Below, one piece after another: positions 49,061 to 57,948 of a stretch of DNA of 64,000 bases; within the stretch, counting starts at the first letter, position 1; each line of letters starts with the position of its first letter. The DNA comes from Brenneria bubanii (GTDB lineage: Bacteria > Pseudomonadota > Gammaproteobacteria > Enterobacterales > Enterobacteriaceae). The stretch covers positions 124,001 through 188,000 of the forward strand of contig NZ_JAKMAJ010000008.1 of NCBI RefSeq assembly GCF_022378355.1. The letters are read 5' to 3'. A program made the position numbers and the translations under genes. The notes below the pieces were generated by a model. That model saw only the letters and a program-made list of their open reading frames with translations. It ran no database searches and was not told where the DNA came from.

Positions 49061-50683
49061 ATGACTGATAGCCTTAATGAATTGGTATCCGGTGGTGGTA
49101 ATTCCACCGGAAAGCAAAAAACAGCCCTGCCTGGGCAAAATTTCCGACTAACCCCATTATTCCTGTTGGTTTTTTTCGTCGTTTTAATGCTATTTGCAAC
49201 TGCGATAGGTACTGCGTCTTATTACCTATGGCAAGGTGAAGTATCCCTGAATGGATCCAAACAGGAGCTTAATGTCCGTATGGAGCTGGTCGACAGCGCC
49301 AACCATATGCGCGCAGCGAGAATGAACCTCATGCATGCCGCCAACAGCAGAAACAATAGAGACATTGATCGTTACGACGCCAGCATGCGCGCGGCGGAAA
49401 CGCGTCTTGCGCTGTCGCGGCAGATGTTCAACGGCTACATCAATCGCAGCAACCGGGCAGAATCGGAACGGACACGCGATCGCGAACTGGAAAGCGCATA
49501 TAACGATTATATCAACATTGGGATCACCCCGATGTTTAATCTCGTTAAAACAGGAACGGCTCAGGAAATCAATAATTTTGAGTCGAATGTCGTTGATGAT
49601 TTAGATGTGAAATATGATGTGCCGTTAAAAGCGTCTTATCTGTATCGCGTCGCCCAGGAAAAAGAAATTAACGATAACGCCAAAAGCAATTCGCGATTAA
49701 GTTATATTTTCATGGGGGCGTCATTTATATTGACTGTCGTAATCACCCTTATGACTTTTATCCTTATTCAGCGGGTTATTATCAATCCTATCCGCTATTG
49801 GGTTTCACGGATTCAGGCCATTGCGCAGGGGAATTTGACGCAACCGAACATTCCGACAGGCGAAAATGAAATCAGCGTGCTGGGCAGAAATATACAGCAT
49901 ATGCAGCAGTCGCTCTATGAAACAGTTTACTCGGTGCGCGACAGCGCAGCATCGATTTATGACAACTCGAGCAAGATTTCTTCGGGAAATACCGATTTAT
50001 CGGCTCGTACCGAACAGCAGGCGGCGGCGCTCGCAGAAACGGCCGCCAGCATGGAACAGCTCACGGCAACGGTAAAACAGAATACCGACAATGCTCATCA
50101 TGCCCGTACGGTGGTTAGCAGTACCTCGCAAAAGGCGACGGAAGGGGGGGGGATTGTGGACAAAGTGGTGGAATCAATGGAAAAAATCACCCACAGCTCA
50201 GAAAAAATTTCCGAGATTATTACCCTGATTAACAGCATCGCATTCCAAACCAATATTCTGGCACTTAATGCCGCAGTTGAAGCTGCACGCGCCGGGGAGC
50301 ATGGAAAAGGTTTTGCTGTTGTGGCTTCCGAAGTCCGCAATCTGGCTCAGCGCAGCGCTAATGCGGCCACTGATATTACCCGCTTGATTGAATATTCCGA
50401 AAGCAGTGTAAGAGAAGGGGCGAACCTGGCTAACAGCGCCGGCAATGCGATGAAGGAAATTGTCCATGAAATTAAAAATATAACCAGCATTATGAATGAA
50501 ATCGCGTTGGCTTCCGACGAGCAAAGCAGTGGTATAAATCAAGTGTCGCTAGCCGTTTTCGAAATGGATAACGTGACTCAGCAAAATGCGGCGTTGGTGC
50601 TGGAGGCATCGGCATCGGCGGTATCCCTGGAACAACAGGCTGAATGTCTGAACCAGGCGGTAGCCAAGTTCACGTTAAATTGA
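49061..50683 (+). CDS. Methyl-accepting chemotaxis protein
   Basis: This 540-residue receptor has TM1 (about residues 33-58), a helical periplasmic Tar-type domain to about 210, TM2 (about 215-240), a HAMP domain, and a signalling domain whose tip is [41 protein letters not shown]. Methylation-site-like Q/E pairs are in [19 protein letters not shown]. The C-terminus ([14 protein letters not shown]) lacks the NWETF CheR-binding pentapeptide, so it depends on other receptors for adaptation. The ligand is unknown. A run of nine G (50144-50152) inside the gene could slip. ATG 49061 is preferred over GTG 49049, since GTGGA then serves as ribosome site. Confidence 0.92.
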   Translation: MTDSLNELVSGGGNSTGKQKTALPGQNFRLTPLFLLVFFVVLMLFATAIGTASYYLWQGEVSLNGSKQELNVRMELVDSANHMRAARMNLMHAANSRNNRDIDRYDASMRAAETRLALSRQMFNGYINRSNRAESERTRDRELESAYNDYINIGITPMFNLVKTGTAQEINNFESNVVDDLDVKYDVPLKASYLYRVAQEKEINDNAKSNSRLSYIFMGASFILTVVITLMTFILIQRVIINPIRYWVSRIQAIAQGNLTQPNIPTGENEISVLGRNIQHMQQSLYETVYSVRDSAASIYDNSSKISSGNTDLSARTEQQAAALAETAASMEQLTATVKQNTDNAHHARTVVSSTSQKATEGGGIVDKVVESMEKITHSSEKISEIITLINSIAFQTNILALNAAVEAARAGEHGKGFAVVASEVRNLAQRSANAATDITRLIEYSESSVREGANLANSAGNAMKEIVHEIKNITSIMNEIALASDEQSSGINQVSLAVFEMDNVTQQNAALVLEASASAVSLEQQAECLNQAVAKFTLN

Positions 50684-50901
50684 CGGCAGTAGCCTGCTGA
50701 ACCGCCGCTATCCGATAGTCGGCATTTTCTGTACTCGCGATGTGCCCGCATAAGGTCTTTGGCCTGAATGTATCCTCCTCGCGCTTCCGGCCTGTAACGT
50801 CCTTCCGGGGCATTAAGGATATGCGTCCCGGGCGGATCGCGGGTTGGATAGGCCGCATTTCCAATGCGTTCATTTTTCCGTGAACGGACGCATGGCCTTA
50901 C

Positions 50902-51305
50902 TCACGAGAAATGAACGCAATCCCACGCCGGTTTCTGATGTCTGCGACCGGCATAATCATTCTGGCTTGCCCCGGCCAAACTAACCGGTCGGCAAATAAA
51001 ACACAACGCTTGCCGCGAGCGCAACATCATGCGGGAGACCTCCGGCGAGGGGGACTCATTTAGTTTAGGCGCGAGCCACCATTGCCGGGTCAGATCGCTG
51101 AAACCGTTTTTATCGCAGAACTTCATGGCTGCGGCAATGAGCTTTCTGCCCGCGCCGCTGCCTCGGCATCCATCATTGAGTATGAACCAGCGCAGATGTG
51201 CCTCGTTGTTGCCCAGATCCTCGCCATCTATTGCTACTGAGCCGACAATGCGGCCATTCAATATCGCTAGATATGGATTATGGTCGCCGGGAATACCCGT
51301 TTCAG
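50902..51305 (-). pseudogene. GNAT acetyltransferase relic
   Basis: Between about 51297 and 51060 the minus strand encodes NPYLAILNGRIVGSVAIDGEDLG followed by LRWFILNDGCRGSGAGRKLIAAAMKFCDKNGF, the core of a GNAT N-acetyltransferase including the acetyl-CoA loop RGSGAGRKL. The N-terminal part is missing; upstream the frame runs into integrase DNA in another frame. After about codon 140 the similarity stops and only a shadow frame remains. It is a decayed gene, part of the debris next to tRNA-Asn. Confidence 0.65.
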
Positions 51306-51593
51306 ATGGCCGAAAATCGCTTGAGTCTGCTTCAGGCGGGGACTGCGGGCCGGTTTGATATGTAAAGCAAGCAGTTTGCGGATGCCGTCGCGCTGTTGCC
51401 GGGCATCGGTCAGCGATACATCGGGATAAGCGCCTAAACTGAGGCGGGACTCTTTGCCATCGATACGATATTTGAGATACCACAGACGTGAACCGCCTGG
51501 ATTAACCAAAAGGTATAGACCGTGTGAATCGGAATCTTTGACGGGATTAGCAGATGATTTTAAGTTGCGGATTTTTGAGTCGTTAAGCGACAT
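51267..51593 (-). pseudogene. N-terminal relic of a P4-type tyrosine integrase
   Basis: The first 88 or so residues (MSLNDSKIRNLKSSANPVKDSDSHGLYLLVNPGGSRLWYLKYR and KESRLSLGAYPDVSLTDARQQR) are the arm-binding domain of P4-like integrases. The core-binding and catalytic domains are absent, and the frame continues into the GNAT relic. It starts 161 bases from the 3' end of tRNA-Asn, the usual place for such an integrase, so an integrative element was lost here. Confidence 0.8.
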
Positions 51594-51754
51594 TAGGGGG
51601 TCGCTTGGTCATCGAACCAACTTGCCCCGAAAGCTGACCACCATTTTTTCCCGATGCGGAGGGTGAACTGAAAATGCATTGGGAAGAATTTTCACGCTAA
51701 CCTGTTGAATTAATGTAGAATAGGGATTCGCAAGGATGCATGAAAACAAGAATT

Positions 51755-51830
51755 TGGCTCCCCTGACTGGACTCGAACCAGTGACATACGGATTAACAGT
51801 CCGCCGTTCTACCGACTGAACTACAGAGGA
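51755..51830 (-). tRNA. asnT-like: tRNA-Asn (GTT)
   Basis: The reverse complement folds into a 76-base cloverleaf beginning TCCTCTGTAG and ending CCA, with anticodon loop CTGTTAA (anticodon GTT). It equals enteric tRNA-Asn except for one G-T wobble in the acceptor stem. Confidence 0.97.
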
Positions 51831-52155
51831 ATCGGTTAACTGCGGGGGATGATAGCGGGAGCATTTCCCCTTGTCAAAGACTGTTATGCTTTATCGTGAC
51901 TGATTGCTGAAGGAATAATCAACGTATTGAAATTACTGTGCAAGTTGCATGTGGCGTTTGATATTTTTCTTATTTAATGGCGTTGCACCTTGAAATAGCA
52001 GGGGTTGCATTAGTGTGGTGCATATCAGGCTGGAGAAAAATCAATATTACTGGCTTTGAGTTAGGCTCGTTAAGCCCCTGAACCATTTCTTTTCCTTATT
52101 ATACCCCTGTCTTATCAAACAGGTATCCGGTTTTTACCGCTGTGCGTGCACATAC
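51831..52155. other. Upstream region of nac
   Basis: This gap of 325 bases between tRNA-Asn and the nac promoter carries the tRNA promoter (minus strand) and NtrC-type sites for nac (52006-52022, and a half-site TTGCACC at 51983-51989). No ORF is supported. Confidence 0.55.
52006..52022. promoter_or_regulatory. NtrC-like enhancer site
   Basis: TGCATTAGTGTGGTGCA matches the NtrC consensus dyad (TGCAC-N7-GTGCA type) and lies about 135-150 bases before the sigma-54 promoter, as at known nac genes. Confidence 0.65.
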
Positions 52156-52171
52156 TGGCGCGGTTCTTGCT
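52156..52171 (+). promoter_or_regulatory. Sigma-54 promoter of nac
   Basis: TGGCGCGGTTCTTGCT carries the invariant GG (-24, 52157-52158) and GC (-12, 52169-52170) ten bases apart and fits the sigma-54 consensus closely. Transcription would begin near 52182, ahead of a strong AGGAGG ribosome site. Confidence 0.75.
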
Positions 52172-52204
52172 ACCTCTATCGGGGTAACTACTCAGGAGGC
52201 AGAA

Positions 52205-52480
52205 ATGAATCTTAGACGGCTCAAGTACTTTGTGAAAATCGTTGATATCGGTAGCTTGACTCAGGCTGCTGAGTTGTTGCACATCGCACAACCGGCGCTG
52301 AGCCAGCAGGTCGCTACGCTGGAAGGTGAGCTGGAAAAACAGTTGCTGGTTCGTAGCAGACGCGGGGTTACTCCAACAGAAGCGGGGAAAATCCTTTATT
52401 CACATGCGCAAGCTATTTTGTATCAATGTGAGCAGGCTAAAAGTGCAGTGAATGGAGTCAGGCAGTCGGTAAACGTATAG
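52205..52480 (+). CDS. nac: Truncated nitrogen assimilation control protein (DNA-binding part only)
   Basis: This 91-residue protein is nearly identical in pattern to the N-terminus of Nac, a LysR-type regulator: MNLRRLKYFVKIVDIGSLTQAAELLHIAQPALSQQVATLEGELEKQLLVRSRRGVTPTEAGK. Full Nac is about 305 residues; here a stop codon follows the linker helix and the effector domain is absent. A stem-loop closes the gene. The sigma-54 promoter, NtrC-like site and AGGAGG ribosome site look intact, so the short form may be expressed under nitrogen limitation. From work in Klebsiella, as I recall, about 100 N-terminal residues suffice for Nac activity. Whether 91 are enough is not known. Confidence 0.85.
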   Translation: MNLRRLKYFVKIVDIGSLTQAAELLHIAQPALSQQVATLEGELEKQLLVRSRRGVTPTEAGKILYSHAQAILYQCEQAKSAVNGVRQSVNV

Positions 52481-52488
52481 ATTTTGAG

Positions 52489-52517
52489 TAGCCAGCCATT
52501 ATTTCGATGGCTGGCTA
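52489..52517 (+). terminator. Stem-loop after truncated nac
   Basis: TAGCCAGCCAT (52489-52499) pairs exactly with ATGGCTGGCTA (52507-52517) around a seven-base loop, eight bases after the stop codon. There is no T-run downstream. Confidence 0.6.
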
Positions 52518-52758
52518 TACATGAAATTACCTCTCAGAAAGTATTAACCTGCTTATATTTTTATCTATCACTTTGTTCCGCAAGCGTTTAGCGTTCATCA
52601 TTATATAATGATAATTGTGGCTATTAAGTTGTAATATACACTAGCGATCCGGCTCGCTAGGGTGTTACATTACTACTCATCTTGAGTTCTCTAATCCTGC
52701 TTGCCACTGGCTATCGATCCCCTATGGGGTTTTATGGCTGTTTTTTTAAGGAGTTCCA

Positions 52759-53025
52759 ATGAATAACCTTCTCTCTCAGCTCTTGATGAAGCTGGCTGAA
52801 AAAGAGGTCGGAGAAAAAGAACTTAATGCTAAAGTGGAATTGTTAGAAGTATTGGTGTTTTCTATTATCTCAATGTTAGATGATAATCAAATTAATGAGT
52901 TAACGAAAAAGGTAGAGTGCGTATTAGCCGATACGCCATTGAGCAGAGGCGATGATACCTGCCTGACCGTTGAATTATTGACTCGCAGCATTAATCGATT
53001 TACGACAACATCAATAAGAAACTAA
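52759..53025 (+). CDS. iraP: Anti-adaptor protein IraP-like
   Basis: This 88-residue protein resembles E. coli IraP (86 residues) at the N-terminus (NNLLSQLLMKLAEKEVGEKELNAKVELLEVLVFSII) and in charge pattern, with a coiled-coil-prone N-terminal helix. IraP binds RssB and blocks delivery of the stress sigma factor RpoS to ClpXP, raising RpoS under phosphate or magnesium stress. AAGGAG precedes the ATG. It is monocistronic, between nac and the convergent cycA, and ends at a strong terminator. The C-terminal third is diverged, so confidence rests on the N-terminal two-thirds. Confidence 0.8.
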   Translation: MNNLLSQLLMKLAEKEVGEKELNAKVELLEVLVFSIISMLDDNQINELTKKVECVLADTPLSRGDDTCLTVELLTRSINRFTTTSIRN

Positions 53026-53141
53026 TTCTGCTGTATTACTATTATTGCCGTATTAAATGACGGTGGTGGTATATTTATTGCTATTAACAATAAATTACCT
53101 TGCAGGTTACTAAAATTTGAATTTTCATTCTGATATATAAG

Positions 53142-53177
53142 AAGACGCTGACTGGTTGTCAGCGTCTTTTGTTTTTT
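53142..53177 (+). terminator. Intrinsic terminator after iraP
   Basis: AAGACGCTGAC (53142-53152) pairs with GTCAGCGTCTT (53158-53168) around TGGTT, followed by TTGTTTTTT. It is a textbook Rho-independent terminator between iraP and the convergent cycA. Confidence 0.92.
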
Positions 53178-53189
53178 ATGATGCTTATA

Positions 53190-54593
53190 TTACGCAGACA
53201 GCTTCTTGTTCTTGAGAACCTGATAGGCAATTGCCAAGATAATAAACCACACCGGCGTTACGGCCAGCGCTTGCAGGGTATCAGGCTGCAGCGTCAGCAG
53301 AACGATGACAAAGGCAAAGAAAGCCAAACATACCCAGCACATGAAAATCCCCCAGGGCATTTTATATTGTGAGCTCGTGTGTAATTGCGGTCTTTTTTTG
53401 CGATATACCAGATAAGAGCAGAGAGTTATGCTCCAAATGAACATGAAAAGAATCGCTGAAACCGTTGTCACCAGGGTAAAAACCGTCATTACATTCGGAA
53501 TGAGGTAAATCAAAACGACACCGAATAACAGGCAGATGCAGGAAAACAGTAATCCGGCGGAAGGCACTGCGCGTTTAGATAACTGACTAAAACGCTTGGG
53601 CGCATCCCCTTGTCTTGATAATCCAAACAGCATGCGGCTGGTGGAGAATACGCCACTGTTGGCGGAAGATGCCGCCGATGTCAGGACCACAAAATTTATC
53701 ACGCTGGCTGCGGCGGGCAATCCGACCAATACGAACATTTCAACGAAGGGGCTGCGGTCGGCAGCAATGGCGCGCCACGGGGTAACCGACATGATCATGA
53801 TTAATGAAAAAACGTAGAACATGATGATGCGCAGCGGTATTGCGTTAATCGCTCTTGGCAGTACGACGTTGGGATTCTTTGTTTCTGCCGCTGTGGTGCC
53901 GACCAGCTCAATGCCGACGAAGGCGAATACCGCTATCTGAAATCCGGCGAAAAAGCCGCCGATGCCTTTAGGAAACATGCCTCCGTCATTCCATAAATTG
54001 TTGAATGAAGGGATAGAGCCGGATGGAGACGGAAATTTCATGATAACCAGCGCTACGCCGATGACTATTAAGGCAACAATGGCCAAAATTTTTATCATCG
54101 CGAACCAGAACTCCATTTCACCGAACATTTTGACCGTGGCCAGATTCAGCGAGAGCAATAACAGCACGCACAGCAATGAAGAGATCCATTGCGACAGGTC
54201 GGGAAACCAGAATTGTGCATAAGCGCTGATTGCCACCACGTCGGCGATACCGGTCACTACCCAGCAGAACCAGTAGGTCCAGCCGGTAAAGAAACCGGCC
54301 CAGGGGCCGAGCAAGTCGGCTGAGAAATCACTAAATGATTTATAGTTCAGGTTGGAAAGCAGCAACTCGCCCATGGCACGCATCACGAAAAACAGCATAA
54401 AACCAATGATCATATAAACGAAGATAATCGATGGCCCTGCCAGGCTGATGGTTTTTCCTGAGCCCATAAATAGCCCGGTACCGATAGCGCCACCGATAGC
54501 AATAAGTTGAATATGGCGATTAGTCAGGTTTCTCCGTAGTTCGTCGTTGCCCGACGCTACTGGATCTGCCGTCTCTTTGGATTGATCTACCAT
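53190..54593 (-). CDS. cycA: D-serine/D-alanine/glycine permease
   Basis: This 467-residue amino acid-polyamine-organocation family transporter matches E. coli CycA (470 residues) nearly throughout. About 12 helices are visible; RRNLTNRHIQLIAIGGAIGTGLFMGSG is helix 1 with the broken substrate-binding segment, and FAFVGIELVGTTAAETKNP is the helix 6 substrate motif. It imports glycine, D-alanine, D-serine and D-cycloserine by proton symport across the inner membrane. In E. coli the small RNA GcvB regulates cycA; the gcvB gene is not in this window. Confidence 0.95.
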   Translation of the reverse strand: MVDQSKETADPVASGNDELRRNLTNRHIQLIAIGGAIGTGLFMGSGKTISLAGPSIIFVYMIIGFMLFFVMRAMGELLLSNLNYKSFSDFSADLLGPWAGFFTGWTYWFCWVVTGIADVVAISAYAQFWFPDLSQWISSLLCVLLLLSLNLATVKMFGEMEFWFAMIKILAIVALIVIGVALVIMKFPSPSGSIPSFNNLWNDGGMFPKGIGGFFAGFQIAVFAFVGIELVGTTAAETKNPNVVLPRAINAIPLRIIMFYVFSLIMIMSVTPWRAIAADRSPFVEMFVLVGLPAAASVINFVVLTSAASSANSGVFSTSRMLFGLSRQGDAPKRFSQLSKRAVPSAGLLFSCICLLFGVVLIYLIPNVMTVFTLVTTVSAILFMFIWSITLCSYLVYRKKRPQLHTSSQYKMPWGIFMCWVCLAFFAFVIVLLTLQPDTLQALAVTPVWFIILAIAYQVLKNKKLSA

Positions 54594-54925
54594 TTAATAT
54601 ATTTCCTGTTTTTTATGTGATGTTGTTTTGAGCTCTTTAGCGGCTCTCTCATTCATTAATACGAATACTGATAGGATAGCGTAACTGCTCGCCTGATTAT
54701 AGGGAACGGTCGGCATAACAAGGTGAATAATTGAACAACGTGACTCTGTGTGCTTTTTACACTGATAATGGGGTTTATCGTAATATGAAGGGGGAGTCTT
54801 ATCGGCGATAAGGTTAACAAAATTGCTAATTATGCTCAATATAATTTTAGGCCGTGAAAAAATAAGAAAAAATTAATGCTAAGTATTTGACAGGCGCCGC
54901 CAATTAGAGAATAATCCACGGCGTT
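54594..54925. other. Intergenic region, cycA to tRNA-Lys
   Basis: This 332-base gap must hold the cycA promoter (minus) and the tRNA-Lys promoter (plus). An 81-codon minus frame (54594-54839) abuts cycA but resembles nothing and is not supported. Confidence 0.5.
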
Positions 54926-55001
<76 letters not shown>

Positions 55002-55015
55002 ACAAATACAAGCAT

Positions 55016-56152
55016 TTACATCGCATTCTTTATTTCCCTTCTTTCTTCGTGTGCCATATTTGTGCCATTACGCTCAAATATGCAGTCTATTTGTTTCGCA
55101 TGCTGAGTTAAATGAACTGGTGAAAGATGTGCATATCTCCGAACCATTTCTATTGATTCCCAACCCCCCATTTCTTGCAATGCAGATAAAGGCACGCCGG
55201 ACTGGACTAACCAGCTCGCCCATGTATGTCTTAAATCATGGAAGCGAAAGTTTTCTATTCCGGCTCTTTTTAATGCAGCATTCCATGCCTTATTAGAATC
55301 CACCCTTAGCTTCCTCACCTCTTTATTATTCTGTCTAACAAAGACCCATCTATTGTGATTCCCAATCTGAGACCTGAGGACGTTGCATGCTGTTTCATTG
55401 AGAGCCACACCAATGGCCTTTCCAGATTTAGCTTCCTCTGGGTGAATCCAGGCCATCTTTCTCTGCATATCGACCTGCGACCATTCCAAATCAAGAATGT
55501 TCGCCCGCCTTAATCCTGTGGCCAGCGCGAAAATAACCACCGGCTTTAGGTAATCTGGCAGCTCGTCAATAATCCTCCTTGCCTCGTCCTGCGTTAGCCA
55601 CCTGATCCGTTTGTTTCTCGGCTGTCGGGCTTTGACTACTGGAACGGAATTAAGCCATCCCCATTCTGTGGCCGCTATCCTTAGCAGCGAGCGCATAAAC
55701 GCCTGTAGCGAGTATTTGCTTGATTCAGATATGGGCCTTGCCACATACGCAGGAACAGCCTTTCCTTCCCGCCTTAACCTTTCCCTCATCATCTCCCATC
55801 TTTCCTTGTGCTTTCTATCGTGGGCCTTAGATATCGCTATTTGAACCTGGTCATTCGTTATCGTTGATAACTCCCGTCCGTGGAAGTGATCGAGGAAAAA
55901 CGTTATCTTCGACTTGTCAGCATTAAGCGACCGCTTATGTGACTTTTCCCTCAGCCAACGAATGCACGCCTCATCGAACAGCTTTACCGGTGCTTCCCCG
56001 AGCTTTGCCGATCGCCATGAGTCGGCCTTTAGTTTGTCGTGTAACTCCTGAGCTTCTCTTTTGTCTACCGTTTCAAGAGACCTTCTAATTCTCTTCCCAT
56101 CCGGCGTAGTGAAATCACAGTGCCAGATGCCTTTCCTTTGCTTGATTGACAT
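55016..56152 (-). CDS. int: Phage tyrosine integrase
   Basis: This 378-residue recombinase has an N-terminal arm-binding segment (KGIWHCDFTTPDGKRIRRSLETVDKREAQELHD), a core-binding SAM-like domain and a catalytic domain. The catalytic set is complete: Arg in TGLRRANILDLEW, Lys in the SGKAIGV strand, HDLRHTW, and the nucleophile in MVRRYAHLSP. It catalyses integration at tRNA-Lys and, with Xis, excision. It ends 14 bases from the tRNA and its start overlaps the xis-like gene by 88 bases, an arrangement like lambda xis-int. Confidence 0.95.
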   Translation of the reverse strand: MSIKQRKGIWHCDFTTPDGKRIRRSLETVDKREAQELHDKLKADSWRSAKLGEAPVKLFDEACIRWLREKSHKRSLNADKSKITFFLDHFHGRELSTITNDQVQIAISKAHDRKHKERWEMMRERLRREGKAVPAYVARPISESSKYSLQAFMRSLLRIAATEWGWLNSVPVVKARQPRNKRIRWLTQDEARRIIDELPDYLKPVVIFALATGLRRANILDLEWSQVDMQRKMAWIHPEEAKSGKAIGVALNETACNVLRSQIGNHNRWVFVRQNNKEVRKLRVDSNKAWNAALKRAGIENFRFHDLRHTWASWLVQSGVPLSALQEMGGWESIEMVRRYAHLSPVHLTQHAKQIDCIFERNGTNMAHEERREIKNAM

Positions 56153-56373
56153 GTTTTTTCCTCGGTCATGTCACCCGCATTCACGCGAGCAGTGTTGATC
56201 GGATTCGCTATCGCAGCAAGGCACGCCGATTTTACAAATCGGTATTTGTGACGCTGGCCAGTTCCGATATCTGTCGCTGGAAGTACTCCGCGCTGGACGA
56301 GTGATTTGATTGTTTCAGGATGGACTTTCAATAGAGAGGATATTTCTTTTAATGTCAGGACTTCGTCATTCAA
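56065..56373 (-). CDS. Excisionase-like DNA-binding protein
   Basis: This 102-residue protein has a MerR/excisionase-type helix-turn-helix in residues 5-45 (LTLKEISSLLKVHPETIKSLVQRGVLPATDIG) followed by a basic tail overlapping int. Position directly before int supports a recombination directionality factor. The length is greater than that of lambda Xis (72 residues). Confidence 0.7.
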   Translation of the reverse strand: MNDEVLTLKEISSLLKVHPETIKSLVQRGVLPATDIGTGQRHKYRFVKSACLAAIANPINTARVNAGDMTEEKTCQSSKGKASGTVISLRRMGRELEGLLKR

Positions 56374-56376
56374 GAG

Positions 56377-56601
56377 CTAACTCCTTGCCTCTGCATCAAC
56401 GACGCGAACGTAATACGATAGCCAGAGCTTTGCGCTGAAAGTACCAGGTGGAAGGGCGGTTATCATCGTTGCGTATTTGTTGAGGATGTCTGTTGTGATT
56501 TTGTCGTGCTGAGAGATTGGTTTTCCCTTCCGCTGGGAGATGATTTCCTGCCTGCACCGCCGGGCGACGGTGCGTAGGGCGTTTTCAATTTCTGGCTTCA
56601 T
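56377..56601 (-). CDS. Small phage protein, function unknown
   Basis: This 74-residue, basic, helix-rich protein is not recognised. Notable segments are VARRCRQEIISQRKGKP and YATMITALPPGTFSAKLWLSYYVRVVDAEARS. It lies 3 bases upstream of the xis-like gene and 1 base after the methylase gene, so it is part of the operon. The compact spacing supports that it is a real gene. Confidence 0.65.
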   Translation of the reverse strand: MKPEIENALRTVARRCRQEIISQRKGKPISQHDKITTDILNKYATMITALPPGTFSAKLWLSYYVRVVDAEARS

Positions 56602-56602
56602 G

Positions 56603-57169
56603 TCATGCGGCTTTCCCTTTCAGATCAATACTGCAATCGCACTCGTTACCCCATGCATGCCAGCCGGGCGAATTCTGTCTTGCGAACAGCTCAATGCGTG
56701 GAATGTCGCCCAATAGACGAACCAGTAAATCGCGAACTTCTGGCGGTTTAGCGCTGTGCTCCATCCTTGGCGCCGTGATGTGCTGGCAGATAGATGCATC
56801 AATTCGAGGCGGCAGTTTCCCGCGAACAGCAAAGAGGCAGTCTTCGCTATTTGCCCTGGTCATGTGCCCCATTCCGATAACGCTTTTATCTCGCTGACGC
56901 CGGCCGACTTTGTGCCATGTAAATCCTTTTGTCGTCATTAGTCGAAATCCCCATGCATCCATAACCTTCAAGGCTTCCATTGGTTGCGTTGGAACCCACC
57001 ACATCGCCAATAAACATGATTCATTGTCGGCAATTTCCCATACGGGGATGTGGCATATGTCGTTAACGCTCATAACCGGGTATTTGTGGCCAGCTCCACG
57101 CTTCCCGTCATTGGCTTTGTCGCGGTAAACCCACGGCGGATCTGCGTAAATCAATCGATATCCGCTCAT
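56603..57169 (-). CDS. MT-A70 family DNA adenine methyltransferase
   Basis: This 188-residue protein has YRLIYADPPWVYRDK with the catalytic DPPW motif at about residue 10 and further MT-A70 features such as MWWVPTQPMEALKVMDAWGF. It is expected to methylate adenine N6 in phage DNA, perhaps to evade host restriction. It overlaps the zinc-finger gene upstream by four bases. Confidence 0.88.
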   Translation of the reverse strand: MSGYRLIYADPPWVYRDKANDGKRGAGHKYPVMSVNDICHIPVWEIADNESCLLAMWWVPTQPMEALKVMDAWGFRLMTTKGFTWHKVGRRQRDKSVIGMGHMTRANSEDCLFAVRGKLPPRIDASICQHITAPRMEHSAKPPEVRDLLVRLLGDIPRIELFARQNSPGWHAWGNECDCSIDLKGKAA

Positions 57170-57369
57170 GAAACCCTCCGCTGACTATCTGCGTAAACGC
57201 GCTTCTCATAGTCTTCCTTGCATCCCGCATCGCAGAAATGTCCTTTATCTATAGACTCATCACAGTTGTAGCAGCGTCCGATAAACGGGAGTGGTCGAGG
57301 CCGGCTACTTACTGCGGCAGAAGTCAGTAAATCACTAAGTTCATTAGCCTGATCGATAATGTCTGCCAT
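57166..57369 (-). CDS. Small zinc-ribbon phage protein
   Basis: This 67-residue protein has CYNCDESIDKGHFCDAGCKEDYEKR, four cysteines spaced as a DksA/TraR-like or DUF2116-like zinc ribbon (about residues 33-52). Such proteins are frequent in lambdoid left arms; function is not known, with transcription modulation possible. It is coupled to the methylase gene by ATGA overlap. Confidence 0.72.
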   Translation of the reverse strand: MADIIDQANELSDLLTSAAVSSRPRPLPFIGRCYNCDESIDKGHFCDAGCKEDYEKRVYADSQRRVS

Positions 57370-57371
57370 GA

Positions 57372-57632
57372 TTACCCCTTAAATGCTGTCTCTATTTCAA
57401 TAGAAAGGCGGTTGATTCTCTGTTCAAATGCCTGCAATGTCTGCACATCCGATGTCATTATTTCAAGATGACATAGACGAGATATCAGCTGAGATAACTT
57501 CGGGTAAAAACCGATTGTTGAAAGGTATTCTTGACCGATGTCTTTGCCTTCTTTTTTTATTTTCTTTTCTTGCAAAATGTACTGATACTTGTCTGAAGTT
57601 ATTACGTATTTCTCACCGATACTGATTTCCAT
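57372..57632 (-). CDS. DUF5405 family phage protein
   Basis: This 86-residue protein begins MEISIGEKYVITSDKYQYILQEKK, the DUF5405 pattern found in many enteric phages. The ATG at 57632 follows GGAGAAAAG; the longer frame to 57644 would start at TTG and is not used. Function is unknown. Confidence 0.72.
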   Translation of the reverse strand: MEISIGEKYVITSDKYQYILQEKKIKKEGKDIGQEYLSTIGFYPKLSQLISRLCHLEIMTSDVQTLQAFEQRINRLSIEIETAFKG

Positions 57633-57708
57633 TCTTTTCTCCAAAATTTAGGCAATAAAAAACCCGCCGGAGCGGGGTGCTATTTACGTTCTGCTGCTGA
57701 CTTAGCCA

Positions 57709-57948
57709 TTAGTCGTCATCCTCTTCATCAAAGCCTACCCATTCCACATCACTTCCGATGCCATGGCATAGCAATGGGTTGGTTGCTGCCAGCATTTCGC
57801 CGGCAGCTCCATGGAACTGAACCCTGCGAAGAACCACATAAAGTTCGAACATTTCTGTGCGCTCATCACCGATATCAAGATCACAGGCCAACTCGCGGCA
57901 TTCGGCAGCAAGAACAGATATTTTCTGTAGCAACTCGACTTTATTCAT
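57709..57948 (-). CDS. Small acidic phage protein, function unknown
   Basis: This 79-residue acidic protein (C-terminus DVEWVGFDEEDDD) is not recognised. The ATG at 57948 follows GGAG at correct spacing, four codons inside the longer open frame. It overlaps the upstream Ead-like gene by eight bases. An N-terminal helix with KISVLAAECRELACDLDI may oligomerise. Confidence 0.62.
   Translation of the reverse strand: MNKVELLQKISVLAAECRELACDLDIGDERTEMFELYVVLRRVQFHGAAGEMLAATNPLLCHGIGSDVEWVGFDEEDDD

Noticed and set aside
54594-54839. 81-codon minus frame next to cycA
   Set aside because: It lies in the cycA promoter region, and the sequence looks random.
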